Positions 8,960-17,539 of a DNA stretch of 64,000 bases are shown piece after piece; position 1 is the stretch's first letter; each line of letters begins with the position of its first letter. Below the pieces are notes generated by a model that was not told the DNA's origin, made no database searches, and saw nothing but the letters and a program-made list of their open reading frames with translations. A program made the position numbers and the translations under genes. This DNA comes from Paenochrobactrum pullorum (GTDB taxonomy: Bacteria; Pseudomonadota; Alphaproteobacteria; Rhizobiales; Rhizobiaceae): the NCBI RefSeq assembly GCF_041929845.1, contig NZ_JBHEEH010000003.1, positions 62,001-126,000 of the forward strand, read 5' to 3'.

Positions 8960-9143
8960 AATTATTTGATTTCAATTTTTCAGGTGGATGGATTGAAACT
9001 TCATCATTGTCATCAATAAAAATCCGGTGCCCTGCACCTTCAAGATCTTCATATTGACCATTTTTCAGTGTCCAGAAAAAAGCAGCCAGTGCAATGCCGC
9101 CTAAAATCAGCGCGATTGGTATCAAAAAAATCAGGCTGCTCAT
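8958..9143 (-). CDS. ccoS: cbb3-type cytochrome oxidase assembly protein CcoS
   Basis: A 61-residue protein with one N-terminal membrane helix (SSLIFLIPIALILGGIALAAFFWTL) followed by the CcoS hallmark KNGQYEDLEGAGHRIFIDD. CcoS is needed to insert heme and copper into the cbb3 catalytic subunit. The ATG at 9143 is chosen over one 14 codons upstream because GGAGG lies just before it and the length then matches the family. It is the last gene of the cco operon, 28 bases after ccoI. Confidence 0.88.
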   Translation of the reverse strand: MSSLIFLIPIALILGGIALAAFFWTLKNGQYEDLEGAGHRIFIDDNDEVSIHPPEKLKSNN

Positions 9144-9171
9144 CAACAACCTCCATAAAAATCCAAAAATG

Positions 9172-11385
9172 TCAGCTTTTGGCAACCGGTTTTAATGAAC
9201 CGGCTTTCAATCGCAACGCATTGGCTACAACCATGATTGACGAAACAGACATTGCCAAGGCGGCAATAAGTGGTGTGACATAGCCTGCCACCGCAACGGG
9301 TATAGCGATAGCATTATAAATAATCGCCAGCACAAAATTCTCCCGCACCAATTTTGCCGAAGCTTGAGCAATCGACAATGCAGCGGGAACTGCAGCAAGA
9401 CTCTTGTGCAGAAAAACAAAATCAGCAGCATTGCGTCCGATATCTGCCGCGCTGGCAGGTGCCATAGATACATGGGCTGCGGCCAATGCAGGTGCATCAT
9501 TCAACCCGTCCCCAACCATCAATGTATGATAGCCCTCGACTTTGAGCCCGTTCAAGCGGGAGACTTTATCGGCGGGCAACAGACCCGCAGCATAATTATC
9601 AATATGTAATTGGTTACTAACCTGCAAAACAGCTTTTTCCTGATCACCGGATAATAAAAGAACTTTTATTCCTGCTTGGTGAAGTTGCCGGATCGCCTCA
9701 TCAGCAAAGGGCCGCAACTCATCTAGAAATGCAAATGATGCCGCACATTTTCCGTTACATGAAAAAACAGTGCCGCTCATTTTATCCCCTTCAATATCTG
9801 AAAGTGCCCAATCGGCTCGGCCAAGCCGGTAGGTATCTTCACCAATTCGCGCCTGCAATCCGAAACCTGCATATTCCTGAATAGACGAGAACAGGATTTT
9901 GTCTTGTAAATCGTCAAGTTTGCGCGCTATCGCTTTGGAATAAGGATGATTGGATTGGCGGGCCATTGCGGCAGCGATAGTGAGCTTATCAGCAGTTATC
10001 GGTATAACTTGCGCGACCGGTGAGCCCAATGTCAGCGTTCCTGTTTTGTCGAAAACAACTGCATTCACGGCATTCATACGTTCAATCGCCGAACCGTCTT
10101 TAACCAAAATTCCATTTTCAAACAAACGTTTGGCAGCCACAACCTGCACAATCGGTACAGCAAGACCAAGCGCGCAAGGACAGGTAATAATCAGCACCGC
10201 AATGGCAATGGTAATAGCTTGATGCCAATCACCAGTTGCAATAAGCCAACCGATAAAAGTGAGTAACGCCATAGAATGGACAACAGGTGAATAAAGTTCC
10301 GCCGCACGATCGGCAATGCGCCGATAATGGGCGCGGCCGTCTTCTGCCGCCTCCATCAAACGCAGCATTTGTGCAAGAAATGATGTTTTGGCTGTGGCCG
10401 TTGCCCTTATGATCAATGGCGCAGTTAAATTAAGCATGCCTGCTTGCACCGCCATGCCAGGCTCAACACGTCGCGGTGCAGTTTCGCCAGTTGCAATCGC
10501 GCAATCAAGTTCGGAAATACCTTCAGCAATTTCGCCGTCAACCGGCACACGATCACCGGCTGCCAGCACCAGACACATCCCGGTTTTGATTGCATCAACC
10601 GCCAAATAAGAACGGCCGCCATCTTCATTTTCAATTGTTGCGCCATTTGGCACGAGACGTACAAGCCCTTCCACGGCACTGCGGGCTTTTTCCCGCATCA
10701 TATAATCCAAAGTGCGGCCGATAAGCAGAAAGAAAATCAGTGATGTGGCAGCATCAAAATAAGCATGCGGGCCGTTATGAACCGTATCGTATAAACTCAA
10801 CAGATAGGCAAGAATGACACCGATAGAAATCGGCACATCCATATTTGTACGCCCGTGCCGCAATGCCGCCCATGCCGATTGGAAATAAATCCGGCCGGAA
10901 TAAAGCAGACATGGCAGGGCAATAAATGCTGAAATCCAATGAAATGCATGACGGGTTGCCGGATCGGCGCCAGCCCAGACGCCAACGGAAAACATCATCA
11001 CATTCATTGAGCAAAAACCGGCAACCGCTAAAGCCAGTACCAAACGTCTGAGTTCCGGATCACGATTATTTCGTTCTGCTTCGGTGAAATTAGCAGCAAA
11101 ACCTATCTCTTCCAATGCAGCTACAAGATCAGGGGCTTGATCTGCATGCCAATGCACATTGACCCGTTTGGTGGATAGATTAACCCGAACACGCTCCACA
11201 CCTTCAAGCTTTCGCATACCGGTTTCAATAGCACGGATACAATTGGCACAGTGGATAGCGCCGACGGACAGTTCGCTTTCAAAAATGCCGCCACTGATTT
11301 CACGGCTGGCGATCAATTGTTCTTCGACACGCGGATTTTTAATCATGGCCATGAGGGGCTGAGCACGGGTCGAACAACATGTCAT
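9172..11385 (-). CDS. ccoI: Cu-exporting P1B-type ATPase CcoI/FixI for cbb3 oxidase assembly
   Basis: A 737-residue heavy-metal P-type ATPase. It has an N-terminal MTCC motif typical of FixI, a heavy-metal-associated domain with CANC (C46, C49), eight membrane helices, the metal-site CPC (ITCPCALGLAVP), the phosphorylation motif DKTGTLT and the hinge GDGLNDAPAL. CcoI-type ATPases supply copper for the heme-Cu centre of the cbb3 oxidase from the cytoplasmic membrane. The start overlaps the stop of the DUF2189 gene by four bases (ATGA), so the two are translationally coupled. In most relatives ccoG and ccoH precede this gene; here they are absent. Confidence 0.92.
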   Translation of the reverse strand: MTCCSTRAQPLMAMIKNPRVEEQLIASREISGGIFESELSVGAIHCANCIRAIETGMRKLEGVERVRVNLSTKRVNVHWHADQAPDLVAALEEIGFAANFTEAERNNRDPELRRLVLALAVAGFCSMNVMMFSVGVWAGADPATRHAFHWISAFIALPCLLYSGRIYFQSAWAALRHGRTNMDVPISIGVILAYLLSLYDTVHNGPHAYFDAATSLIFFLLIGRTLDYMMREKARSAVEGLVRLVPNGATIENEDGGRSYLAVDAIKTGMCLVLAAGDRVPVDGEIAEGISELDCAIATGETAPRRVEPGMAVQAGMLNLTAPLIIRATATAKTSFLAQMLRLMEAAEDGRAHYRRIADRAAELYSPVVHSMALLTFIGWLIATGDWHQAITIAIAVLIITCPCALGLAVPIVQVVAAKRLFENGILVKDGSAIERMNAVNAVVFDKTGTLTLGSPVAQVIPITADKLTIAAAMARQSNHPYSKAIARKLDDLQDKILFSSIQEYAGFGLQARIGEDTYRLGRADWALSDIEGDKMSGTVFSCNGKCAASFAFLDELRPFADEAIRQLHQAGIKVLLLSGDQEKAVLQVSNQLHIDNYAAGLLPADKVSRLNGLKVEGYHTLMVGDGLNDAPALAAAHVSMAPASAADIGRNAADFVFLHKSLAAVPAALSIAQASAKLVRENFVLAIIYNAIAIPVAVAGYVTPLIAALAMSVSSIMVVANALRLKAGSLKPVAKS

Positions 11386-12164
11386 CTGATGGCCTTATAG
11401 CAATGCCAGCTGGCATGCCCCAATAGCGGAAAGATGACAATCATGCCGAGAAAACCTGTGGCAAAACATAGTATAAAAAGCCCGACAACAATCGCGCCCC
11501 AAACCAACATGACCGGCAGATTATTCCATACAAGCGACATGCTGGTGCCCATAGCAGTAAAACAATCTGTTTCTTCTGCCAGCAACATCGGAACCGCAAA
11601 CATACTGATGGCAAAACCAAAAGAGGCAAACAGCCCGCCAACACAAATACCGGTAACCAACAAAGCCCAGCCTTCCAATGTTGTGAAAAGCATGATCACA
11701 ACACCTTCAACCCCCGGAAAAGGATTGAGCCCAAAAAAAAGCGCATAAATAATAACGGCAGAACGCATCCATAAAAGCATCAGGCCACACAAGATTACAC
11801 CTGTGAACCATAGCTGTGAACCGGAAGCGGCGCGCACCATGATCATGCGCATAAAACTGACCGGTTGCCCCTCTTCCAGATCGCGGCTTTTTTGATAAAG
11901 CCCCAATGCAAATAATGGCCCGATCACCATAAAACCCGCAATGGCCGGAAACAAAATATAATCAAGATGAAACCGCAACAGCCCCCAGACAACACCCAGC
12001 GAAACCACAAACATCAACATGCCATAGGTCAAACTGCCCACCGGTTTTCGCCATAAGTCCCGCCAGCCCGCAACCAACCAGTCAAAGGCCGCCGTTAGGG
12101 GCAAATGCCGGTTATTACGCCCAACCAATGGTGGCTCTGTCATTTGCGCTTGTTCAATCATCAT
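11382..12164 (-). CDS. DUF2189 integral membrane protein in the cbb3 operon
   Basis: A 260-residue polytopic membrane protein with the DUF2189 pattern: YGMLMFVVSLGVVWGLLRF, FPAIAGFMVIGPLFALGLYQKSRDLEEG and several further hydrophobic helices. The ATG at 12164 has GGCGGA seven bases upstream; a longer reading frame to 12263 lacks this. The role is unknown. It lies where ccoG/ccoH are expected, between the oxidase subunits and ccoI, so a part in oxidase maturation is possible but unproven. Confidence 0.7.
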   Translation of the reverse strand: MMIEQAQMTEPPLVGRNNRHLPLTAAFDWLVAGWRDLWRKPVGSLTYGMLMFVVSLGVVWGLLRFHLDYILFPAIAGFMVIGPLFALGLYQKSRDLEEGQPVSFMRMIMVRAASGSQLWFTGVILCGLMLLWMRSAVIIYALFFGLNPFPGVEGVVIMLFTTLEGWALLVTGICVGGLFASFGFAISMFAVPMLLAEETDCFTAMGTSMSLVWNNLPVMLVWGAIVVGLFILCFATGFLGMIVIFPLLGHASWHCYKAIR

Positions 12165-12177
12165 GATGGTTCCGCCT

Positions 12178-12372
12178 TTAACAAGAAGAGCGCGCGGCAC
12201 GATGCGCGCCGTCGCTGCCTGACTTGGCATGAGGTACACAATCCGGTTGCGATTGAATCGCAATAAAGATCAAATGAGCATTGGCAACCACAAATAAAAC
12301 CACCACAAAAAGCGCGATTAAAATTGCGGTTATGCGCCAATGATTGCGTGTTTTCACAATTGTCGTTGTCAT
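12178..12372 (-). CDS. Small single-helix membrane protein of the cbb3 operon
   Basis: A 64-residue protein with one membrane helix (ITAILIALFVVVLFVVANAHLIFIAI) followed by QSQPDCVPH and a short polar tail. The start at 12372 overlaps the ccoP stop by four bases (ATGA), which is strong evidence of real coupling. It is far shorter than CcoH/FixH (about 150-170 residues), and no family is recognised with certainty. The NAHL...QPDCVPH segment resembles small uncharacterised proteins encoded in alphaproteobacteria. A structural or assembly role for cbb3 is inferred only from position. Confidence 0.6.
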   Translation of the reverse strand: MTTTIVKTRNHWRITAILIALFVVVLFVVANAHLIFIAIQSQPDCVPHAKSGSDGAHRAARSSC

Positions 12373-13247
12373 GGTGTTTGCGAACCTAGCGACAACACAT
12401 AGGCCGTCAAAAGCTTGATTTCGGCAGGACTGAAACGGCCTTCCCATGAGGGCATCTGCCCTTGGCGACCATAATACACAGATGTATAAACCGACTGAAG
12501 ATCGCCCCCGTAAATCCAGTGTTTATCGCTTAAATCCGGTGCACCGACATCTGTGCTGCCTTGCCCCTCATCACCGTGACAGGCACTGCAATTATCAGCG
12601 AAGATTTTCTGCCCCGCATTGATTTTTGCAGCCTCTTGCGCACTCGTTTCAAGGCCGGATAGCGAACGCACATAGGCGACGACTTCCAGAATTTCATTGC
12701 TCTGCAAAACCTCTTCTTGTCCAAAACCCATCATTTGCGACATCCGTGTGTCTGGGTGGGCTGAATTGATGCCGACACGGATTGTTTCGGCAATTTCATC
12801 CGGCTCCCCGCCCCACAACCAGCTGGAAGTTGTAAGGGCAGGAAAGCCGGCGCCCCCGGTTCCGCCAGTACCGTGGCAGACCGAACAGTTATCCGCAAAA
12901 AGCGTGCTTCCGGTAGCTTTCACATGTGCCATCAATTCAGGATCGCCCGAGATATCGCCAATTTCTTTTTCTGCAATCTGATCCATCCATACAGCACGTG
13001 TAACAGCTGCCGCCTGAACTTTCTTTGCGACTGTATCTCGCTGATCAATGCCGAGCAGTCCTTTGGTATAGGTCACACCCAATGGCCATGCTGGCATCAG
13101 CACCCAATAAACAATGCCGAAAAGCGTCGTCACAATAAGAAAGAATTTTACCACGCGCGGAACCGGATTATCCAGCTCTTCAATACCATTCCACTCATGG
13201 CCGGTTGTTTGCTGGCCGGTCACCGGATCAAGTTTTTTAATAGCCAT
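12369..13247 (-). CDS. ccoP: cbb3-type cytochrome c oxidase subunit III (diheme cytochrome c) CcoP
   Basis: A 292-residue subunit with a membrane helix at about 33-55 and two periplasmic cytochrome c domains with CSVCH (C121, C124, H125) and CSACH (C220, C223, H224) heme-binding motifs. It passes electrons from soluble c-type cytochromes to CcoO and the CcoN active site. The length and the N-terminal VTGQQTTGHEWNGIEELDNP segment are typical. It follows ccoQ by 13 bases. Confidence 0.95.
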   Translation of the reverse strand: MAIKKLDPVTGQQTTGHEWNGIEELDNPVPRVVKFFLIVTTLFGIVYWVLMPAWPLGVTYTKGLLGIDQRDTVAKKVQAAAVTRAVWMDQIAEKEIGDISGDPELMAHVKATGSTLFADNCSVCHGTGGTGGAGFPALTTSSWLWGGEPDEIAETIRVGINSAHPDTRMSQMMGFGQEEVLQSNEILEVVAYVRSLSGLETSAQEAAKINAGQKIFADNCSACHGDEGQGSTDVGAPDLSDKHWIYGGDLQSVYTSVYYGRQGQMPSWEGRFSPAEIKLLTAYVLSLGSQTP

Positions 13248-13260
13248 AACAATGCCCCGA

Positions 13261-13431
13261 CTAAGCCTTTGGACGATCGTCTTGATCTAGAATGGCGTAT
13301 TTTGCCCGCTTGAACTGCTTTTGATTGGCGGGTCGCAAGGCGTAAATCAGCACACCTATGGCCATTGCAATCAGATAAAACAGCCCCCAGCTCTTGGAAA
13401 GAGCGACTAAAAATTCATGATTAATTTCCAT
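13261..13431 (-). CDS. ccoQ: cbb3-type cytochrome oxidase small subunit CcoQ
   Basis: A 56-residue protein, short enough to be missed easily: one membrane helix (LFYLIAMAIGVLIYALRP) followed by a basic, polar tail (NQKQFKRAKYAILDQDDRPKA). The start ATG at 13431 overlaps the last 11 bases of ccoO and the stop falls 13 bases before ccoP, exactly where ccoQ lies in ccoNOQP operons. CcoQ stabilises the cbb3 complex. Confidence 0.88.
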   Translation of the reverse strand: MEINHEFLVALSKSWGLFYLIAMAIGVLIYALRPANQKQFKRAKYAILDQDDRPKA

Positions 13432-14167
13432 CGCCTAACTCCGTTCGTTCTGCTGTTTCCAGATAGGCTGCATCCGTCAATTTGCCCAAAATTTGCAAAT
13501 AGGCGACAAGCGCATCCATCTCGGTCAAGCGCTCTGCATCGCCGTCAAAAACGCGGATATTGGTGTTTTCACCGTAACGCTCAACCACCCCTTCAGCGCG
13601 TGAGCTGTCAGGATGTGCCTGCCCATAAGCATCCGCTTCAGCATTGATGATCATCTCGTCGGTGTAAGGCACACCCACTGCACGTTGCGCAGCCAAATGA
13701 TTGGACATGTCATCAATCCGCAGCGTATTTTTCATCAGCCACCCATAACGCGGCATGACTGATTGCGGCACCACATCGCGCGGATTGATCAAATGTGCCA
13801 CGTGCCATGCATCACTGTATTTGTCTCCCAGCCGCGCCAGATCAGGGCCGGTGCGTTTGGAACCCCAAAGCATGGGATGATCATAAGAAGATTCCACTGC
13901 CAATGAATAAGGGCCATAGCGCTCCACTTCATCACGCAAAGTGCGTATCATCTGCGAATGGCAGGCATAGCAGCCTTCACGAATGTAAATATTGCGTCCT
14001 GCCAGTTCCAGCGGCGTATAGACACGCATGTCCGGCGCGTCTTCAACCGTTTCATTGATGGTAAAAAGCGGAGCAATTTCGACAAAGCCGCCGATCGATG
14101 CCACCACTATGATAGCCACCACAAAGCCGATGGCACTTCTTTCCAGCTTCCCGTGAAGTTTAGGCAT
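13421..14167 (-). CDS. ccoO: cbb3-type cytochrome c oxidase subunit II (monoheme cytochrome c) CcoO
   Basis: A 248-residue subunit with an N-terminal membrane anchor (about 11-33) and one CYACH heme motif (C66, C69, H70), then conserved PLELAGRNIYIREGC, WGSKRTGPDLARLG and MPRYGWL segments. It relays electrons from CcoP to CcoN. The ATG at 14167 is preferred to one eight codons upstream because GGGAGAG lies just before it. The gene starts two bases after the ccoN stop. Confidence 0.95.
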   Translation of the reverse strand: MPKLHGKLERSAIGFVVAIIVVASIGGFVEIAPLFTINETVEDAPDMRVYTPLELAGRNIYIREGCYACHSQMIRTLRDEVERYGPYSLAVESSYDHPMLWGSKRTGPDLARLGDKYSDAWHVAHLINPRDVVPQSVMPRYGWLMKNTLRIDDMSNHLAAQRAVGVPYTDEMIINAEADAYGQAHPDSSRAEGVVERYGENTNIRVFDGDAERLTEMDALVAYLQILGKLTDAAYLETAERTELGDGN

Positions 14168-14169
14168 TA

Positions 14170-15825
14170 TTACTCTCCCGCCTGCGCGCAAACAGCATTG
14201 GCCGGTACATCGGCAGACAAAGTGATGTCAGCCGCGATTTGGCGCGCCATGCGGATAGTCATCCAGATGTTATAGGCACAAACCATTGCTCCGCTTAGGA
14301 AGAACAAACCACCTACCGCCCGCGCGATATAGTAAGGATGCATCGCCTCCATACTTTGGATAAAGGAATAGCTGAGCGTGCCGCTTTCATTATAGGTGCG
14401 CCACATCAGGCCTTGAATGATGCCCGAATTCCACATTGCAAAAATGTAGATAAATGTGCCTGTGAGCGCGAGCCAGAAATGTACTTCGACAAGCTTTGGC
14501 GAATACATGGTTTTGACTTTCCACATCCAAGGCACAAGCGCATAGAATGAGCCGAATGTAATCATTGCAACCCAGCCAAGCGCTCCCACATGCACATGCC
14601 CAACCGTCCAATCAGTATAATGCGACAGTGAATTGACGGGACGGATTGCCATGAACGAACCTTCAAATGTGGTCAGTCCGTAGAAGACCGCCGACACCAT
14701 CATGAAGCGCAATGTTGCATCATCACGAACCTTGCCCCATGCGCCGTTTAGTGTCGCCAGCGCATTGCCCGCAGATGCCCATGAGGGAACCAGCAATACG
14801 ATGGAAAATGTCATGCCGAGTGTTTGCACCCAATGCGGCAAGGCCGTGTAGTGGAGGTGATGCGAACCGGCCCACATATAAAGAAAGGTGATGCCCCAGA
14901 AACCGATAATCGACAGCCGATAGGAATAAACCGGTCGCTCTGCCCGCTTTGGCAAATAATAATACATCATGCCCAAAAAACCGGCCGTGAGGAAGAAGGC
15001 CACCGCATTGTGCCCGTACCACCACTGCGTCATCGCATCCTGAACACCGGAAAACAGCGAATAACTCTTGGCTTGCCCCCATGAAATAGGCACAGCAAGA
15101 TTATTGACAATATGCAGCAAGGCGACCGCCAGAATGAACGCCATATAATACCAGTTGGCGACATAAATATGCGGCTCCTGCCGGCGGCGCAACGTTCTTA
15201 AGTAAATGCTGAAATACACAACCCAGACGATCACCAGCAGAATATCCGCATACCATTCAGGCTCGGCATATTCTTTGGATTGAGTAATACCGAGCGGATA
15301 ACCGGTCACTGCAAGAATACAAAACAGGTTATAGCCAAGCAGCACGAACCAAGGGCTGATCTGATCCGGCAGACGTGCACGCGTGGTTCTTTGCAGGACA
15401 TGAAAAGATGTTGCAATCAGACCATTGCCGCCAAAGCCAAAAATCACCCCTGTTGTATGTATCGGCCGCAAACGGCCAAAACTTGCCCATGCTTCATCGA
15501 CAAAGGTGAGCTCCGGCCATGCCAGAAGGGCAGCCACCCAAACGCCGACAAACATACCAAGCAGCGCCCAGGCAACAGAAATCACAATCCCCGCACGTGT
15601 TGGATCGTCATAATATTGCGTGAAACTTTCCGGTGATGGCTCCGGATCGTAAAGGCCCGATAAAACTTTGAAAATCAGCCCGACACAAAAGGCCAGAATG
15701 ATAAAACCATGCACGGCCAGCGGGTCATGTCTTCCGGCGACAGCAAGTGCAAGGCCGGCCAAAGCAAAAATAAGCAGTATAGCCACCGCCCATTTGCGCT
15801 GGAACACAGTAATATTCGCTATCAT
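14170..15825 (-). CDS. ccoN: cbb3-type cytochrome c oxidase subunit I (catalytic) CcoN
   Basis: A 551-residue, twelve-helix heme-copper oxidase subunit. Ligand motifs are visible: RPIHTTGVIFGFGGNG (low-spin heme side), WWYGHNAVAFFLTAGFLGMMYYYLPK (CuB histidine and the cross-linked tyrosine region), GSHHLHYTALPHW (CuB histidine pair) and VGHVHVGALGW (heme histidines). It reduces oxygen to water with high affinity and supports growth at low oxygen. It follows the redoxin gene by only five bases, so the operon probably begins upstream of that gene. Confidence 0.96.
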   Translation of the reverse strand: MIANITVFQRKWAVAILLIFALAGLALAVAGRHDPLAVHGFIILAFCVGLIFKVLSGLYDPEPSPESFTQYYDDPTRAGIVISVAWALLGMFVGVWVAALLAWPELTFVDEAWASFGRLRPIHTTGVIFGFGGNGLIATSFHVLQRTTRARLPDQISPWFVLLGYNLFCILAVTGYPLGITQSKEYAEPEWYADILLVIVWVVYFSIYLRTLRRRQEPHIYVANWYYMAFILAVALLHIVNNLAVPISWGQAKSYSLFSGVQDAMTQWWYGHNAVAFFLTAGFLGMMYYYLPKRAERPVYSYRLSIIGFWGITFLYMWAGSHHLHYTALPHWVQTLGMTFSIVLLVPSWASAGNALATLNGAWGKVRDDATLRFMMVSAVFYGLTTFEGSFMAIRPVNSLSHYTDWTVGHVHVGALGWVAMITFGSFYALVPWMWKVKTMYSPKLVEVHFWLALTGTFIYIFAMWNSGIIQGLMWRTYNESGTLSYSFIQSMEAMHPYYIARAVGGLFFLSGAMVCAYNIWMTIRMARQIAADITLSADVPANAVCAQAGE

Positions 15826-15830
15826 AAGTG

Positions 15831-16313
15831 CTACTCCTGCAAGCCGTCAGCTTCAGCAAGCAACAGAGCGATTTCTGCACCAATCTGCATGTCATCAACA
15901 GCACCAATCGCGTGGTGGCGAATGATGCCTTGACGATCAATCAGTACCAAACTGGGTGTTCCACGTAATTTATAAGCTGCCATCGTCTGCGGAATGGCGC
16001 TATCAGCGCATGGGCGATCGACGGCAATAGGAAAACGCAAACCATATTCATGAATGAAAGCTTCAAGAGATACAGGGCTCATGGCAGCATGATGTTCAAA
16101 AACCGTATGGACACCGATTACTTCAACATCCTGTTTTGCAAATAACTGGCTGATCTTTTGCGCCTGCGGCAGACCATGCTGAACACATCCGGGACAAAGC
16201 ATTTGAAAAGCATGGAGCACCACCACTTTTCCGCGCAATGATTTCAAACTCAACGGCGTTGCGGTGTTGAACCATTGTGCAACAATGAGTTCCGGAGCGG
16301 ACTGACCCTTCAT
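15831..16313 (-). CDS. Thioredoxin-fold redoxin (AhpC/TSA or TlpA-like) heading the cbb3 operon
   Basis: A 160-residue redoxin with a CPGC active site (C40, C43) in VVLHAFQMLCPGCVQHGLPQ and the cis-proline segment RGTPSLVLIDRQGIIRHH. No signal peptide is seen, so it is probably cytoplasmic. The ATG at 16313 has GGAAG nine bases upstream. It is the first gene of the cco transcription unit, five bases before ccoN. A thiol-reducing role connected with oxidase assembly or redox stress is inferred from position; it could equally be a peroxiredoxin-like reductase. Confidence 0.75.
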   Translation of the reverse strand: MKGQSAPELIVAQWFNTATPLSLKSLRGKVVVLHAFQMLCPGCVQHGLPQAQKISQLFAKQDVEVIGVHTVFEHHAAMSPVSLEAFIHEYGLRFPIAVDRPCADSAIPQTMAAYKLRGTPSLVLIDRQGIIRHHAIGAVDDMQIGAEIALLLAEADGLQE

Positions 16314-16350
16314 GGCTATCACTTCCTTGTGCATAACAACCAAACTGGCA

Positions 16351-16379
16351 GGTGGTGTCTGTGATCAGACAAATCCACC
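16351..16379 (-). promoter_or_regulatory. Imperfect inverted repeat before the redoxin-cco operon
   Basis: GGTGG-T-GTCTG and CAGAC-AAAT-CCACC are complementary around a central TGAT, 38 bases upstream of the redoxin start. It could be an operator or a leader hairpin. It does not match the FNR/FixK consensus TTGAT-N4-ATCAA well, so no regulator is proposed. Confidence 0.25.
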
Positions 16380-16573
16380 GCGCCGCACAAAGCCTAGCTG
16401 AATGGGGTAACACAAAAGAGTTCCAGTTAAGGAAAGCCGTATAGGCCAGCCTAATGTATAAATAAGTTCATTAAATTAATAACTTAAGTTAAAGCTTGCC
16501 ACAAAACCAAAGAGCATGACAAGCCATAATACTGTCTTTTTCAAAAACTTCACAAAGCTGCTAAAGCTATGAT

Positions 16574-17155
16574 TCAATCGGAAACAACCGCTTCATTTTC
16601 TTTTGCAATGATGCGCATGATAGTGCGGTAAGACACATTATATTTTGAAGCTAAGGTTTGGATTTTTTCCTGTTTTGTGTGAACTGCATGGTGAATTTCC
16701 TGTGCCTGAAGGGCCGATATACGCGGCGGACGGCCAAGCTGTATACCTTTATTGCGCGCTGTCTCGAGGCCTGCGCGGGTGCGTTCACTGATAAGCGAGC
16801 GCTCAAACTCAGCCAAGGCTGCCATCATATGAAAAACTAAGCGCCCACTGGAAGAACTTGTATCAATATTCTCATTCAATGAGCAAAGTTCAACGCCACG
16901 TAATCCAAGTTCTGCGAGAAACTCAACCAACCCGATCAGTGTTCTGCCGATTCTATCCAAACGCCAGACAACCAGAACATCCCCACGTTGCAAATATGCA
17001 ACAACCTTATCTAATCCTTCACGCGAGAAGGTGGCTCCAGAAATGCCCTCATCGGTAAAAATGTGATCACAATTGGCTTTTTTAAGCGCCTCAATTTGCA
17101 TATCCACGCGTTGTTCGCCGGTTGAAACCCGTGCGTAACCTATTCTCATTCCCAT
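16574..17155 (-). CDS. Serine recombinase (resolvase/invertase, Pin/Tn3-resolvase type)
   Basis: A 193-residue small serine recombinase. The catalytic serine is in GYARVST (S11), followed by the DEGISGATFSREGLDKV segment, LVVWRLDRIGRTL, the long E-helix (MMAALAEFERSLISERTRAGLE) and a C-terminal helix-turn-helix (IQTLASKYNVSYRTIMRII). Such enzymes resolve cointegrates or invert DNA. ATG 17155 and ATG 17149 are both possible starts; neither has a strong ribosome site. No transposase, inverted crossover sites or partner element were found next to it, so its target is unknown. It marks a possible mobile-element remnant. Confidence 0.85.
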   Translation of the reverse strand: MGMRIGYARVSTGEQRVDMQIEALKKANCDHIFTDEGISGATFSREGLDKVVAYLQRGDVLVVWRLDRIGRTLIGLVEFLAELGLRGVELCSLNENIDTSSSSGRLVFHMMAALAEFERSLISERTRAGLETARNKGIQLGRPPRISALQAQEIHHAVHTKQEKIQTLASKYNVSYRTIMRIIAKENEAVVSD

Positions 17156-17539
17156 GTTTTTCTGTATTGACCTCGACTTTATTCGTGTTCTGCACAATCC
17201 GGTGAAAACATCAACGTGCACAAGATTGCTACTAATGAACGCAAAGCCAAGGAAGGCAACCATTGGTAGCAAAATAGTGTTGACATAAATGATCCTTTAC
17301 GCCGCACGACTGTATCCCCCTGATCAACTTGCGAAAATGCCGTGAATCCGGCATATATTCGACGCATTTTTGAATTATCTTAGGAATGACAAAAAGGATG
17401 GTTTTTGACCACAGCTCTTGTGGGTAAAAAAGAATTTCATAAAACTAAAATAATCCTTTTAGATCAATTAGTTCTAAAAATAATTACTAACTTCATAAGC
17501 ATCCTCACGCCCCCGGCATTTTTGTCTTTGGGGGTCTGA

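Noticed and set aside
11382..12263. Longer start for the DUF2189 protein at 12263
   Set aside because: The extra 33 residues overlap the preceding small gene and lack a ribosome site; GGCGGA precedes the ATG at 12164.
16351..16379. FNR/FixK (anaerobox) site for the cbb3 operon
   Set aside because: The repeat before the redoxin gene lacks the TTGAT-N4-ATCAA core, so only an unassigned inverted repeat is reported.
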